A stretch of 64,000 bases of DNA from assembly GCA_003427395.1 (NCBI GenBank), contig BFEA01000115.1, forward strand, positions 3,056,531-3,120,530, read 5' to 3'. Position numbers and translations under genes: made by a program. Positions 11,110-22,484 of this stretch are shown piece after piece (position 1 is the first letter of the stretch; every line of letters begins with the position of its first letter). Source of the DNA: Chara braunii (lineage: Eukaryota > Streptophyta > Charophyceae > Charales > Characeae). A model generated the notes under the pieces. It had not been told where the DNA came from. It searched no databases and saw only the letters and a list, made by a program, of their open reading frames with translations.

Positions 11110-11446
11110 AATTCGGATGTAATGCTCAGGCAAATCTTGTTTATTTTATTTTTCTCCATAACATATCGTTTTTGCAGATTNNNNNNNNNNNNNNNNNNNN
11201 NNNNNNNNNNNNNNNNNNNNNNNNNNNNNNNNNNNNNNNNNNNNNNNNNNNNNNNNNNNNNNNNNNNNNNNNNNNNNNNNNNNNNNNNNNNNNNNNNNNN
11301 NNNNNNNNNNNNNNNNTTTTTTTTTTTTTTTTTTTTTTTTAGGTCCGCGTTCAGTCGAACGGCCGAACGCATCCCCAAGGGGTCCCATACGTTCGGGCGT
11401 TATGGTTCGGGCGTTTGGCCCGTCCCGAACGCCGGTTACCCTGTAC
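11110..11446. mobile_element. GC-word element D, incomplete in assembly
   Basis: The left part carries an inverted family core (CTCAGGCAAATCTTG and TCCATAACATA, 11126-11166). A 136-bp gap follows, then a T-run (11317-11340) and a CGAACG/GTTCGG word tract (11341-11435) ending GGTTACCCTGTAC, which matches the ends of the other copies. Internal structure cannot be judged across the gap. Confidence 0.5.
11181..11316. other. Assembly gap (136 N)
   Basis: A run of undetermined bases next to a T homopolymer inside a hairpin-prone element, a likely sequencing break. Confidence 0.99.
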
Positions 11447-11485
11447 ATATATATATAATATATATCTACATTTATATATATATAT

Positions 11486-11703
11486 ATTAAACACCTGGTA
11501 AAACATTTCGATGCGACCCTGAGGCAAAAGTTGTTCTGTTTATGTTTCTGCATAACATAAATTTTTAAAGGATTTTTTTAATGTATTTTTTCGTTTTTTT
11601 GTTTTTGGCTAGGAGGCTAGGAGATTGGAACCTTCCTTGATCCTTTCATGGTTGGGCCGCCCGAGAAACAATGTGACCTTGCAACCCGGTTGGTAGCCTA
11701 GCA
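11486..11703 (-). mobile_element. GC-word element E (reverse orientation)
   Basis: Inverted core CCTGAGGCAAAAGTTGTTCT and TTTCTGCATAACATA at about 11517-11560, then an inverted distal arm with CAACCCGGTTGGTAGCCTAG ending at 11703. This is the same order as elements A-C read on the minus strand. Confidence 0.65.
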
Positions 11704-14700
11704 TGACAATTTTTTTTTACAAATTTTTGAATCTCTTCTATTTTTTATTTTCGCAGGGACCATCTTTAGTCCTTACAGGGGCGGGCCGTCATGGCAACGA
11801 AGCAATACGGTCGATTGACCTTGCTATGTAAGTAATGACACTGATCACCTTATGCATCTCGTCAAGAATGAGACGTCCCCTCGACCGATCAACGCGCCAC
11901 TAGCCCAACTACGTGTGTTATACTAAGTATTTCTTAAGCCCACTTACTCGTTAGATGCACCCGTGCACCTCAGAGGCCACTTACTCATTAGTTGCACCCG
12001 TACACCTCGGATCGAGAGTTTCACTCACCTATGCGAGCGACTGTTCTATATGCTTGAATGTACCAGTTTTCACTTCTTGCACAAGAAACCACTTTAGTTT
12101 GAAAATTTTGAAACCCCCTCGAGGGGTAATATTCCTCCCTAAAAGTTATTAAATTTGACATTGCCTCCCTAAAATTTTGAAACACCGATATAAAATTTGA
12201 CATTGCTTCCCTTGCTGGTGTAGTGTCTCATTGACGCTATGAAATGGTGTTCTCTCCCGGTGATTCCCCAACTATGTTTACGGACCTAGTGCCCACTCAT
12301 ACAAGACTCCAACCAATCAACCATAAGATATGGCAAAAACCCATGACCTTTTTTCATTTGATTATAAGTACAACTAGGATGACCGTCTATAAAATGAGGG
12401 AAGAACCTTCCTATCCTACCCCCCACCTCCCATGATCTCGGTCCACATGTACGACATAAAAAATAATACCCCAAAACCTCAATGAATGCTACAAAATACG
12501 TACTTCTATCTACTCAATTAAATGCCCCCGAAAATCAAAGCAAAAGACATTTGAATCTTCAAGTCGAGTCTCAAGTTTAAACTTTAAACAAATCTTACGA
12601 AGCACTTTCATAGTTATGGTCATGCCACTTTTTATTTTTTCCTTGGGAACGAACTTTTGGATCATTGTAAAACTAAATTTTTCATTCATAATACTCACTT
12701 ATTTTTTACCAACTGCAAGCAACAAGAAATTATAATATTCTTCTGGTCGTCAATGAAAAATTTGGTCATCCATAAGTTCTCGACCTAACAGATTCAACGC
12801 ATGTTGTATGAAAATTTTTTACAATGATTTTCATATCCCTCAGAGTCTCTCCATCTATCCTTCAAGGGGTTTGAATCGAAAACAAATTGACACAACAATG
12901 ACAACATTTTTCCTAGACCCTAAAGAACTCCTTATATGCTTTTGTACGCATAGAGCAATCAAGCAAACCACTTGTCGTAATAAAACCAAAGAAGCTTCTA
13001 CGAAACTAAGCTTAAACTCAACTTGCAAAAATCATAAATTCAATAAAGATCTTTCATGCATTTGACTTCTTTGATATGTTTTTTATATTGGATTCTTTTT
13101 ATTTGCAAAGGGGAGTTCTTTATGCCCTTTGATCACTCCATAAACCACCTTATTGAATAAACGATTATCACATGAAGGAGGTGGTTGCGAATGTCGTGGA
13201 TATTGCTTGTGGTAGTCAGTACTTGTGACTAATCCACACTTTTTTCAAATCTCTTATTCTCATTTTTCATATTCATATTTTATGCGGATTGAAATGATCC
13301 TAGCAAGGTTGAGGGAATAAAAGGCAATGCATAACCCTTGTCACATGCTTATAGACCGTAATGGTTGGTTCAATCACTAATTAACTCAAGTTTGTGCACA
13401 TCTCTATGCTTTGATAAAACTTGATTTTTGCAGAGTTTTTTTTAATCCTCATTTTATCATTTTACCTTCACATTATCTCTTTGTTGAACTCTCTCCACCC
13501 ATGCCTTAAGACCAATGCATATAGCCCCATCATAAACGATAGGACAAATGAGCCACATATCACTTTTTCCTTCAATATAAATGGCGTTGTCTGCCATAAG
13601 CGCATTATAAACACTAGGAAAAATGTGGAAACCAATGAATTGTAAATTATCATCCTTAAGGAAAGTCATCCACCTAACTTCCTCCTTAACCATCAACCTC
13701 CCTTACCCATCAATCCTGCTCCCTTACCCATCAGTCCTCCTCCGTCAGTGTCAATGACATATGAATGTTTGGGATACGATGTCAATCTGAAGGAGATGTT
13801 ACTGCAAACTAATTATTGTGCTTATGGCTCGTTTACCAACCATCCTGATATTTATTGAGGTACCTTGCAAACCCGGGCTCAAGAGTCACGTTCCATGTTC
13901 AAAACTTCACGCATGTCTATAGTATTGGTTCAAGATCGAACTCTACAACATACGAGAAAAACTACACCAATCTAGTAGGTTGCATTTGTTCTTTAGCCGG
14001 TTTAGGCTTTATCGTACTTTCTACTTCTACATTTGGATTTCTTGTCGGAAACCTCGCTTGGGATCAAATATCCCTATCAAAATTAGGACGTCGGTTCGGG
14101 AATTGACTTAGTCTAGGGCCCCGTATGCCATTCTAAGGTAGGAGGTGGTTCCAAAAGCCTTGGAGGGCCGACACCAATTACAACCTAGCGACTCAACATG
14201 CATGACATTGTGAGCCATTTTCCAACAAATAGTTGTTGTAACCCCTTTCCAGTTAGTTTGCACATATGTGTCTACGTGTCACATACTGTCCATTTGGCCT
14301 TAATGGCAAACCATTGTGAGCTAACACATTCCTATCTACCTTCACAAGAAACACATCTCTGTCTACATTCATGATGTACCATCCTCATAAAATCATGCAA
14401 GTAGACAAAAAATATAAAAATAAGTGCAACAAATACAAAACTCTCTTATTTTGTCTCGAGGCCACTCTCGTGCCCAGTGGAGCCGACCATTGTAACCATC
14501 AATACATCCAACAGTCGACAATTATAATCATATATGAAACATTTAACATGCGATCTTCGGGGTTCATTTCTTCCCCGCATAAAACACTTTAGGGTCTTGA
14601 TAAAAATTTAATCGCGGACACCTTAGAGGCGAATTTCGTATTAAAGTGTTAGTCCTTGTTTTGAGACTTTTGCTCGAGTAGTGGTGTTTTGGTCAATTCT

Positions 14701-15409
14701 ACGAAAATGGCTCCCAATGGTGGAGTTATTATGTTGCTTACTACCCCATTATTGGTAAGAGTGTCCGTCTTGGGATTCTTGCTTCTCTGCTTCCAAGATG
14801 TTGTCCTCATTCTTCGACATTTGTATACAAGAAATGTAGGATATCGTATTTTTGATCCACATCTCGTAACCAAGGAAGTTCCACATGCCATTTTCCTCAT
14901 TGGTACGTTTTAGTGTGAAGTTACGAGGACAAAATCTTTCAGATGTTGCCAGAATTGATTTCGAATAGCCATGTTTTTCTTCCCCCCAAACTTGTTAAAA
15001 AAAAAACTCGAATACCAATGTTTTTTTCCTCGCAAACTCATTAAAATAATCATCTCAGCATCCACGTAGATGATCCTTGCAAAGGGCGAACTCGTGTTTT
15101 TTGTTTTTGCACAGGTATCCCAACTATGTATTTCGTTAGCATACTCAATTCATACATGTATGTGTGGTCTAGTTCAAATTGCATGAAATTCAAAATTCAT
15201 TTAAAGGTCATAAGTCGTTAGTTATCCCTCCCAGTTTTCTTCCACAGGTGCGACCGCATCCTATACCATTCATCTTCACACGACTTCTCCCCTTGCTTGA
15301 GCGATAGTCTATAATTCAATCTATTGCCGACACAATGTCTTCGTGCAACAGGAGACTGAATATGACTTTCATACTGTACAATCTGGCTAGCACCATTTGA
15401 GTTCTCATC
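11704..15409. other. Unassigned DNA, no gene recognised
   Basis: Moderately AT-rich, with scattered short open frames on both strands and no recognisable motif. Small local duplications occur, such as CTCCCTTACCCATCA near 13.69-13.73 kb and a repeated AATACCAATGTTTTT-type segment near 14.97-15.04 kb. It could include long-decayed retroelement, but nothing supports a specific call. Confidence 0.4.
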
Positions 15410-16000
15410 TCACCTAACTATATGTTGATCTCGGCTAGTTTGTTTGTCAACGAGAACACTAGCTTCATGATGCAGTTCTCGTACATCCACCGATTGAGGC
15501 CAATTGCGAACTACCTCAACCTTAGATGGCTTAAGGCCTTCAACAAACAAATGGTGTCGAAAATAGATGATATTGTCTTCTCCCAAATTCATATTTCTCC
15601 AAGTTCGGGTGTGCTGTGCGTTCTTCAAAATCCCAAGGACCTCCTCTAGATGCCTCAAATGTTCATCCATGCTTTTGTTGAAAATCAGGATATCATTAAG
15701 ATAAACAATTATGAAAGCACGGTCCATGAGACTTTGAAAGTGAGAGGTGTGTTTGTGAGATCGAAGGGCATGCCAAGGAACTCGTACAACCCATCGCGTA
15801 TATCAAACGTGGTTTTGTAGTGGTAGACTTTGAAGTGGCAAACACGTTTGTGAGTTCGAAGGGCATGGTAATGAATTCGCACAACCCACGCGAATTTGTG
15901 CTGGTTAGTCGGATCCACTTCAAATCCGATGGTGACTAGATTTAAGGTCGATTTTGAAGAAGACCTTGCACCCATCTGCCGCATCCAACATGTCATTCAA
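15410..16000 (-). pseudogene. Ty3/gypsy reverse transcriptase relic with duplicated motif block
   Basis: Minus strand. TTFDIRDGLYEFLGMPFDL leads into NTPLTF, then IIVYLNDILIFNKSMDEHL, the catalytic box, here YLND (15703-15692) instead of YLDD, so one metal-binding Asp is Asn. The 'GMPFDLTN' segment occurs twice because of a tandem duplication of about 96 bp (TTTGTGAGATCGAAGGGCAT near 15752 and TTTGTGAGTTCGAAGGGCAT near 15848). Several frameshifts and stops; not functional. Confidence 0.85.
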
Positions 16001-16235
16001 CGTTTTTCTCCTTTTTTTAGAACAAAGAGAACATGTGCACCAAATTTTGACTCACTCGTATCCGATCCGTCTTTGGTTAATCATGCCATCAATTTGCTTC
16101 CTTTCGTCCTCCCCTCATGCGGTCGACACAACCTTTAGGAGAAATACTTCCTTCCGCTGGCTTGATTTTTTGTTGACTGAATGGGTGCAGACTGCATGCG
16201 GTTCAACCAAAACATTAAAAAAAAAATTAAGTGAT

Positions 16236-16944
16236 CTATGAACCTGCAAATGTTTGGTGAGATCTCCGGTGTTGGGAAAATAAAAATTGAGTGAGGGAAA
16301 GTAAGCCTACGAATTTGCAGCCAAAACAAACAAATTTTGAAAAAGATGGAGCTGGATTGAAATTAGATGATGCTGCACTAGAAGTAGGTGCATCGTCTAA
16401 GGTAGCATGCACGAAAGACGCAAAAATAGAGGGTACATGAGAGAGCTTCACAAAAGCTATGTACACCTGCGCCATTTCTTGCGGAATTGCAATGCATTGA
16501 GAAAGGCATCGGGGTTTCATCCAAGAGAACACTAGGCTCTTTCCCAATCCAAGAGCCACAAATCGTGGCTCATTCCAAATCGTTCGTTGGCGTCGGGCCT
16601 CAAGCCAACCTAAGTCAATGACCGCAAAAATAACACTCTTTGATGATATAGTTGAGAGCATGTGTGATGGTGCAATCAGCATGAAAGGTAGCGCGCATAC
16701 CTTTGATCGCATGACTAGAAGTGAGAATCGCTTCATTAACAACCTTAGTCTTGCAGGGGTTTTGCAGTTCCACCAGCTTCATCCCAAGGCCCACCTTATG
16801 AATCCTGCGCGGAGAAGAGAAGTTAGAAGTTGCACCACAATCAACGAATGAACGGATGTAAGTACGATTAATGAGGAGCTTGAAGTAGATTAGCTGCATT
16901 CCCCCTAGGGCCCGCCCTTGTCTGAGCTTGGCCCTGTGCACCAA
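16236..16944 (-). pseudogene. Ty3/gypsy protease relic
   Basis: Minus strand. 16944-16615 encodes RSFVDCGATSNF, the retropepsin active-site motif (D-S/T-G, here DCG), followed by a beta-rich stretch. A 16742-16236 frame continues with AVIDLGWLEARRQRTIWN, resembling the 'LGxPWLxxxxPxIDW' end of the domain. It lies upstream of the RT relic and downstream of gag. Split over two frames. Confidence 0.7.
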
Positions 16945-16977
16945 GCGATAATGGAGGTCTACCTCTCAAGTCGCCTC

Positions 16978-17613
16978 TTAAAGCTCTTTGTAAAGGACTT
17001 GAGAAGGTCCAACTATGGAATCTGCATCAGACAATACAATCAAGACTAGTCTACTGAGCAGATTCAAACTTCTCGGAGGAACCTTTCTCGATCGGCTCAG
17101 CCTCCTTTGCTGTACTAAGTGCGGACAATTGCTCTTTGCCCCTTTCCCTATTTCCCTACATGCGAAAACATTGTTGCACAAAATATCTTTTTTTTTACAA
17201 TGCAAGTATACTTTTCTGTCATTTCTTTGCCTATATTTTTTTGTTGATCCAAAAAATTTTCCATGTTCAGTGGAAGCATCCTTTAGATTGGCTGGGATCT
17301 TAGCATTTTGTGAAAGGTGAACTTGTGACTTCTTCATTGAATTGCGGTCAGGTCCGCTGTTAGTAATGATATACTTTTTCATGGCATAAAGTTTTTCGTT
17401 GTCTACATTTTCGGAATCCCAAGCTGACGCAGAACAATCCTCGTTCTGGCCCACCTCTAGATCGTTATTTATATTAGAATCGCCCGCATAGGACTCGTCC
17501 TCAACTTCTTTCCTCTTGCTCTCCTTTTCATCCTTCTGCAAGGCTTCTTGATAGAGCACTTCGTAACGTTTCTTATCCTCTTCATGTAGCGCAGTTTCCT
17601 TCAAAGCCTTCAA
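16978..17613 (-). pseudogene. Probable gag C-terminal region of the second minus-strand relic
   Basis: A 211-codon open frame on the minus strand. The first third is highly charged (Lys/Glu-rich), followed by basic and cysteine-containing sequence (HCKKKDILCNN, then NCPHL), the kind of composition found around gag zinc knuckles, though spacing does not fit CCHC. Its place directly upstream of the protease supports gag. It is the longest intact frame in this relic. Confidence 0.5.
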
Positions 17614-18168
17614 TTGCTATGAAGTCATTGTCACTGAAATGTTAGAGAGTTAGGGACCGAAGTAGGATTTAGTAGATCTCCCAAAGGAAGTGCTCTTTTT
17701 CCTTCTGTTCGGCCGGAGACTTATTTTCCCAGTCCTTGTCCTCTCAAGAATAGTAACATTTTTTTTTTTCTTTCCTCTCTCTTTTATGAGATCACGTCCC
17801 TGGGGCATCGAGATAATTCAAGCAAAGAATCAGTTGAGCACCAGAAGAGAGGAGAAGACTCCAAGTTGAGGCAGTGATTCATTTGGACTGGAGAATGACA
17901 AACAAAATAGCAAAACAAAATGATAACAAAGGTTCGATCTCGTGACCCACTCACGCATGAGATCCACTCTTACCTAATCTAACGCAGAAGATTAAATTCA
18001 AGAAATGCAGATGAGGCAATGAATATTCAAGGGAGTAAAGACTGTTGAGACAAGTGACGAGTCCAGTGTTCAGATTTGCAGAAAAATACAGTCAAGATCC
18101 AAGTGAGTGTTCCATCCTAGGGTGCCTCCTCTCTCCGGTATGTAAAAGAATTCTAGTGTGACACTAGG
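17614..18168. other. Unassigned DNA
   Basis: No recognisable coding or RNA feature. It may include the 5' part of the minus-strand gag/leader, but no PBS was found. Confidence 0.4.
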
Positions 18169-18200
18169 AATGGTAGCAAGCAAGTTCCTCTCTCACTATT

Positions 18201-18843
18201 GTCTTCACCCGAAAATAACGCCCAGACATTATATTCAACTTACCCTAAAAAGATCAGAGCGCCCCTTCGAATATAACGCCTTGGAGTTATATTCGAATAA
18301 AACGCCCAAACGTTATAAATGGTAGCAAGCAAGTTCCTCTCTCACTATCGTCTTCACCCAAAAATAACGTCTAGGCGTTATATTCAACTTACCCTAAAAA
18401 GATCAAAACGCCACTTCGAATATAACGCCTGGGAGTTATATTCGAATAGAACGCCCAAACGTTATATTTGAATGTATCATGGGCAGAGTGCCTTGTAGAG
18501 GTAGTATACATGGGTTTGAAAGGGCGGGAAGGTGGGTATACTTGGGTTTTGAAGGGGGTTGAAAGGGGTTTTGACTTCCAAGGGGCATATTTTGGTTTAG
18601 TTTTTTATTTTCGAGTTTATAAGGAATTCTGTAGTGACCCTCAACCAAAAGATGGTCGCATTGCAATTCTGGACAACGTACTTTTTTTACATAATTCTTT
18701 AATTCTTTTTCTTGAAATTTTGGGCCCCCACCGAAGTTGCCACCAATTTACTGAATACAACGCTTGGGCGTTATAAACGAATATAGCGCCCAACGGGCGT
18801 TATATTCGTATACAAAGCCCGAAGGTTATTTTCGGGTGAAGAC
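18201..18843. mobile_element. TIR element with perfect 19-bp ends and ATAACGCCC words
   Basis: GTCTTCACCCGAAAATAAC at 18201-18219 is exactly inverted at 18825-18843. Inside, the words ATAACGCCC/GGGCGTTAT recur many times. The left side is duplicated in tandem with a 149-bp period (AATGGTAGCAAGCAAG at 18169 and 18318). A 111-bp relative with similar ends lies at 32839-32949. Non-coding; the right end reads into GGTAGGCTAC, recalling the GC-word family ends. Confidence 0.8.
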
Positions 18844-19189
18844 GGTAGGCTACGTTCCCATTGGGTATACATGCCCCAAGTAGGCCGACAACCCTTGCCT
18901 CTTCCCAAAGAGAAGAAGCCTTTACTCAAGGGGAAAGAGAATCAAACTATGCATCCCAATCCTAGCTTTCCGGTACTAAAAAGAAAACACAGGCATAAAT
19001 GGTCCCTACTCGGCTACAACCAATTTCATAATAAGAATATGAAAACACTGTAGAAGGATAAGCAATGTTAAACAAGATACTTTACCTCCTGAGGAAGAAG
19101 GGTGAGACGTTACAAGTCCCTTAGGATCCCAATCATGCACCAATCTTTACCTCCTGAGGAAGAGAGGGTTATACGACGGGAAGTAGTAG

Positions 19190-20898
19190 GCTAGTAGCTG
19201 AACGTTTGCAGAGGTCTAGAGAAGCAGCAGCAATAGCCGAGCAATTGCTTGTAGCGGCAACAACCACGGCAACAGATATGGCTACTTCCGCTGCTTCCTC
19301 CAGTTAGTAGACATTCGGCATGCCGACCAGTTCGCAGTACGTACGGCGGGATGGGACCAAACAATTCTTCTAGTTAGATGGCGGGCTCGCCACCTCCACA
19401 CACAAGAGAGGCCATTGAGCTCCAATAAGTGGAGTTGATCCGCTTACGGTTAGAGAAGAAACTTAGAGAAGCCACCAAAAGAGAAACAAAAATTAGAAAT
19501 AGGAAAGTTAGACTAGAGAATAGGAGAGCAGACAAAGCTTTTGTAGAAGGGTTCGATGACGATGCCCTTGATGACAAAAGTAAAATCCTCAAGGCGGGTC
19601 TACTGTCCATAAACAATTACATGGGCAGCAAACAGGATGCTATCCAGGATACCCTTCACCACATACTGTGTGTCATGCAGTAGATGGGAAGGGATTTCAT
19701 ATCTCCAAAAGGCGGGCCCGGTTTCTGGCCCCCAGCTTGTCCATCAACGATATCCTCACCAGTGATGACATGTCCCTCTATGTCTCAGTTTAGCAGTTCA
19801 CCAATTGGTACTTCCACAACGGCAACACAAAACTGCTGCTTCTTCATCTTCAGGTCTAGCGGCTTCCGCTACACAGCAGTCGGTCCCACCAGTGGGACAG
19901 CATCAGCCTTGGTACCCCAAGACTCCACTGAAACCACCCTCAACCTCCTTGGGTGATAAGAAGGATGAGGCTCTCAACACTTGGTTGAGAACAGTGTCAG
20001 TGTGGGTAAGGGCGAAAAGGACGCTGCTCGAGGAAGAGGCGATCACTACCGCGTCGTATCTTGAGGGATCAACAGCCCGATGGCTAGATGGATTGATAGC
20101 CTCGTGTTTGGCAGGTGAATGAACGACTGGGCTAAGACTCGTACTTTAGAGAGCTTCATGGAGTCGGTAGAAACACGATGGCACAACCCTCAGCAGGCCC
20201 AGGAGGCCACTGACGCTAAGACCCATACTTTAGAGAGCTTCATGGAGTCGGTAGAAACACGATGGCACAACCCTCAGCAGGCCCAAGAGGCCACTGACGC
20301 ATTGACCCAGCTTAATACTAAAACGTAGAAGTCCCTGCGACGACTTACCTCTGTCGTGAACGTCTCATTTTCGTCCCCAACATACGCTACGATCCACAGG
20401 TATTAATGACCCTGTTCTTGAGATGTTTTCCCATAGACGTCAAAAACTTGCTGGTCAGCGAAGCCAACATCCAATATCACACTCTGGACTGCTTTAGCAA
20501 GAAGGCCTTAGACTTAGAGGCTAGGTTAGGAGGATCCCAACAACCCTCGATGGATGGGAGAAAGAAGAAGAGTCCAGAAGGGTGGGAAAAAAAAAAGTAG
20601 TCAATTAATGATGGTTGATTCCGATGGGAATCGACGATGTTTCCGGCCTAAGCTTGTGGACGAAACAAAGTTTGGAAGTGAGGATAGTGCTGAGGGTAGC
20701 AATCTCGCTCCCTTAGAAAAAGTTAAGGCAACTCGCCGCGGCAAGGGCGGTGAACAAAAGAGTCAGGGGCAGACCCAAAACTCCAACAAGACTCCGACTT
20801 GGGTGAGAGCAGGACTGGATCAAGATGTGTGGCAAGACAACTATTCGTGAGGAGCTTGCATTAACTGCGGCCAATACGACCATCAACAGTTTGGGTGC
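19190..20898 (+). pseudogene. Ty3/gypsy gag with intact CCHC knuckle, broken by stops
   Basis: Plus strand. A basic N-terminal helix-rich region (19429-19683) precedes the gag core: ALNTWLRTVSVWVRAKRTLL, then ASYLEGSTARWLDGL, then WAKTRTLESFM (19953-20170). Next come QYHTLDCFSKKALDLEARLG near 20475-20528 and a zinc knuckle CINCGQYDHQQFGC (C-X2-C-X4-H-X4-C, complete) at 20857-20898. An 84-bp in-frame tandem duplication at 20131-20298 repeats the TLESFMESVETRWHNPQQAQ block. Several stops and frame changes make it non-functional. Sequence is typical of gag proteins I associate with Chara. Confidence 0.85.
20131..20298 (+). repeat. 84-bp in-frame tandem duplication within gag
   Basis: Two nearly identical 84-bp units begin at 20131 and 20215 (GCTAAGACTCGTACTTTAGA and GCTAAGACCCATACTTTAGA), duplicating 28 codons without a frame change. 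Confidence 0.9.
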
Positions 20899-21470
20899 AA
20901 GAATGTAAATGTATCACAAAAGATACCTCTTGGGAATTTTTCTTCCCAAGGTGGGGCTTCTACAAGCTTTAGTTGGGGACACACGTCCGACCAGTAGAAG
21001 TTGTAGCTGCTACTACTCCTGATGAAGTGGGCCATGTACCGTCCCCACTTCAAGAGTTGGCCGAAGCTATTGACTCTTTCATCACCCTGCAGATGTATCT
21101 TGACCCAATGATACTTCGTTCGTTGGATGTGCCTAAGGCGTTAGAGGACCTAGAAAGTGAGCGGTCGACAAGGGACCCTCGGGACTCCTGGGTGGCACTA
21201 AGTCGTGGTCCTAAAAGGGAGCACTTTGTAGTGGAAGTTGGTGTAGGTGGCCACAAGTGTGGTGTTCCTTTCGGTTTCATAAAAAATGGAATGGTAGCGG
21301 CTTCGCTCCTTTGTGGTAAAAAATCTCTAAACACACGCAGCCAGGCACGATTTCAAAGGCGCGAAGCACTGCAAAAAGGTCAAAGCACCCTACGAGGACG
21401 TATCATGTACAATTTTTTGGAAAGTAAGAATTGAAAAAAGTTGCATCTTTGTATTTTCTTTGTATATTAT

Positions 21471-21495
21471 ACCCGCACGAAAGGCGTAACGATCT
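21471..21495 (+). pseudogene. rrn23: Plastid 23S rRNA fragment (about 25 bp)
   Basis: ACCCGCACGAAAGGCGTAAC followed by GATCT matches, as I recall it, the conserved segment of plant plastid 23S rRNA just after GTTCCG. Both sides then diverge. It is short, so on its own it would be weak; its setting next to other organellar fragments strengthens it. Confidence 0.5.
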
Positions 21496-21603
21496 TTCTT
21501 TTGATATATAAATAGAGAATATATATGAAAAAGAAATCTAAAGTAGGTAGTTAATAATAAGAAAACAGCAAAATAAGATTAACACATCATTGATTCTAAT
21601 GGA

Positions 21604-21686
21604 AAATAGACAAGAATCTTTGTGGAATTTCGTCCAGCAGACGCCTTTTTGAAACTAAAAGTTAATTGTTTGAGTGGTTTTCCTTT
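21604..21686 (-). pseudogene. rpl2: rpl2-like organellar fragment
   Basis: Minus strand reads KPLKQLTFSFKKASAGRNST, resembling the N-terminal region of mitochondrial ribosomal protein L2 (pattern LxxLT...K.AGRNSxGKI). The conserved Gly after GRNS-T is missing and the next HRGGG block is absent. A plastid source is less likely. About 27 codons. Confidence 0.4.
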
Positions 21687-21794
21687 CTAGCAACTGTTTT
21701 TCATACAGCTTCGCTCCCGAATCATTTTTGTGTTTTTTTGCTTTGCTTTTCCAAACGGATTTCATAAGACAAAGTTACCTTCAATTGAAGGCCA

Positions 21795-21989
21795 AATAAC
21801 GCTGAACCTAAATATGTTATTGCAATGGGGGCATGTAAAATTACAGGAGGTATGTTTAGTACTGATTCTTACAGTGCTGTATGAGGTGTTGATAAGCTAA
21901 TCCCAGTCAATGTTTATTTGCCTGGATGTCCTCCAAAACCAGAAGCTATAATAGATGGAGTAATTAAGTTACGTAAACAAATAGCTTCA
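21795..21989 (+). pseudogene. ndhK: Plastid ndhK fragment
   Basis: NdhK is the iron-sulfur-binding subunit of the plastid NAD(P)H dehydrogenase-like complex. The frame from 21813 reads [20 protein letters not shown] and [18 protein letters not shown], covering two of the conserved Cys regions (MGAC and PGCPP), then LRKQIAS. One internal TGA replaces an expected CGA arginine (SAV-stop-GVDK). The plastid/cyanobacterial-type sequence differs from the mitochondrial homologue nad10, which has an SCANGGG motif. Both ends are truncated. Confidence 0.9.
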
Positions 21990-22484
21990 CACATAACTTC
22001 ATAAATCGCTACTGCATTGAGAGTTTGCGCCTAAAGGGCCGGGTGTTGCACCTGAGTAGACCATTAGCATCTTCTTTGGCCAACAAAGAGCGCATGTTCG
22101 TAGAGGACTACGTCAGGGGCGTGGTCTGCACCTTCTTTTATAGAGGTGGGAAACTTATCATCAGATTTCGTTCCTTGTCAGCGACGACTTACCGTTTGAC
22201 ATGTTATTAGGTATATCATACCTCGAGGTTGCCAAACCCCAGTTTGGCTGGGACAAGAAAGTGCTAAAGCATGAGTTCCCTAATGGGAGAACCGTTAGAT
22301 TGGCTGAGTACAAGGCTAGTCAGTTAGTTGACTCTTGTGGGTGCTTGTGTGCACCGTTGTTCTATAACTACTATAAACAAAACCAAGAGGAGGGTATGCA
22401 CTTAGTGTTCGTCTTTGGGAAAGGGGATGCCGTTAAATCACCCCAGAGATAGAATCCGCCTTCGCTAAGTACCCCAAATCTATT

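Larger units (their letters stand above)
21435..22010. other. Mosaic organellar DNA insert (NUPT/NUMT)
   Basis: AT-rich block with a composition unlike the flanking retroelement. It contains at least two, probably three, unrelated organellar fragments in scrambled order: plastid 23S rRNA (21471-21495), an rpl2-like peptide on the minus strand (21604-21686) and plastid ndhK (21795-21989). Boundaries are inferred from where the retroelement reading stops and resumes. Confidence 0.75.
20973..22480 (+). pseudogene. Ty3/gypsy protease region split by organellar DNA
   Basis: The upstream part (20973-21434) encodes pre-protease sequence with REHFVVEVGVGGHKCGVPF and ends in GRIMYNFLESKN. About 575 bp of foreign DNA follows (21435-22010). 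The frame then resumes as ANKERMFVEDYVRGVVCTF and, from 22193, as DMLLGISYLEVAKPQFGWD, the end of a retropepsin fold. The segment that should contain the D-T/S-G active site is missing and replaced by the insert. Confidence 0.75.

Noticed and set aside
11008-11553. Open frames spanning the N gap at 11181-11316
   Set aside because: The frames are open only because undetermined bases contain no stops.
21795-21989. Internal TGA in ndhK as evidence of RNA editing in a functional plastid gene
   Set aside because: The fragment is truncated at both ends and embedded in a retroelement with other CpG-type decay, so a post-insertion CGA-to-TGA mutation is the simpler explanation.
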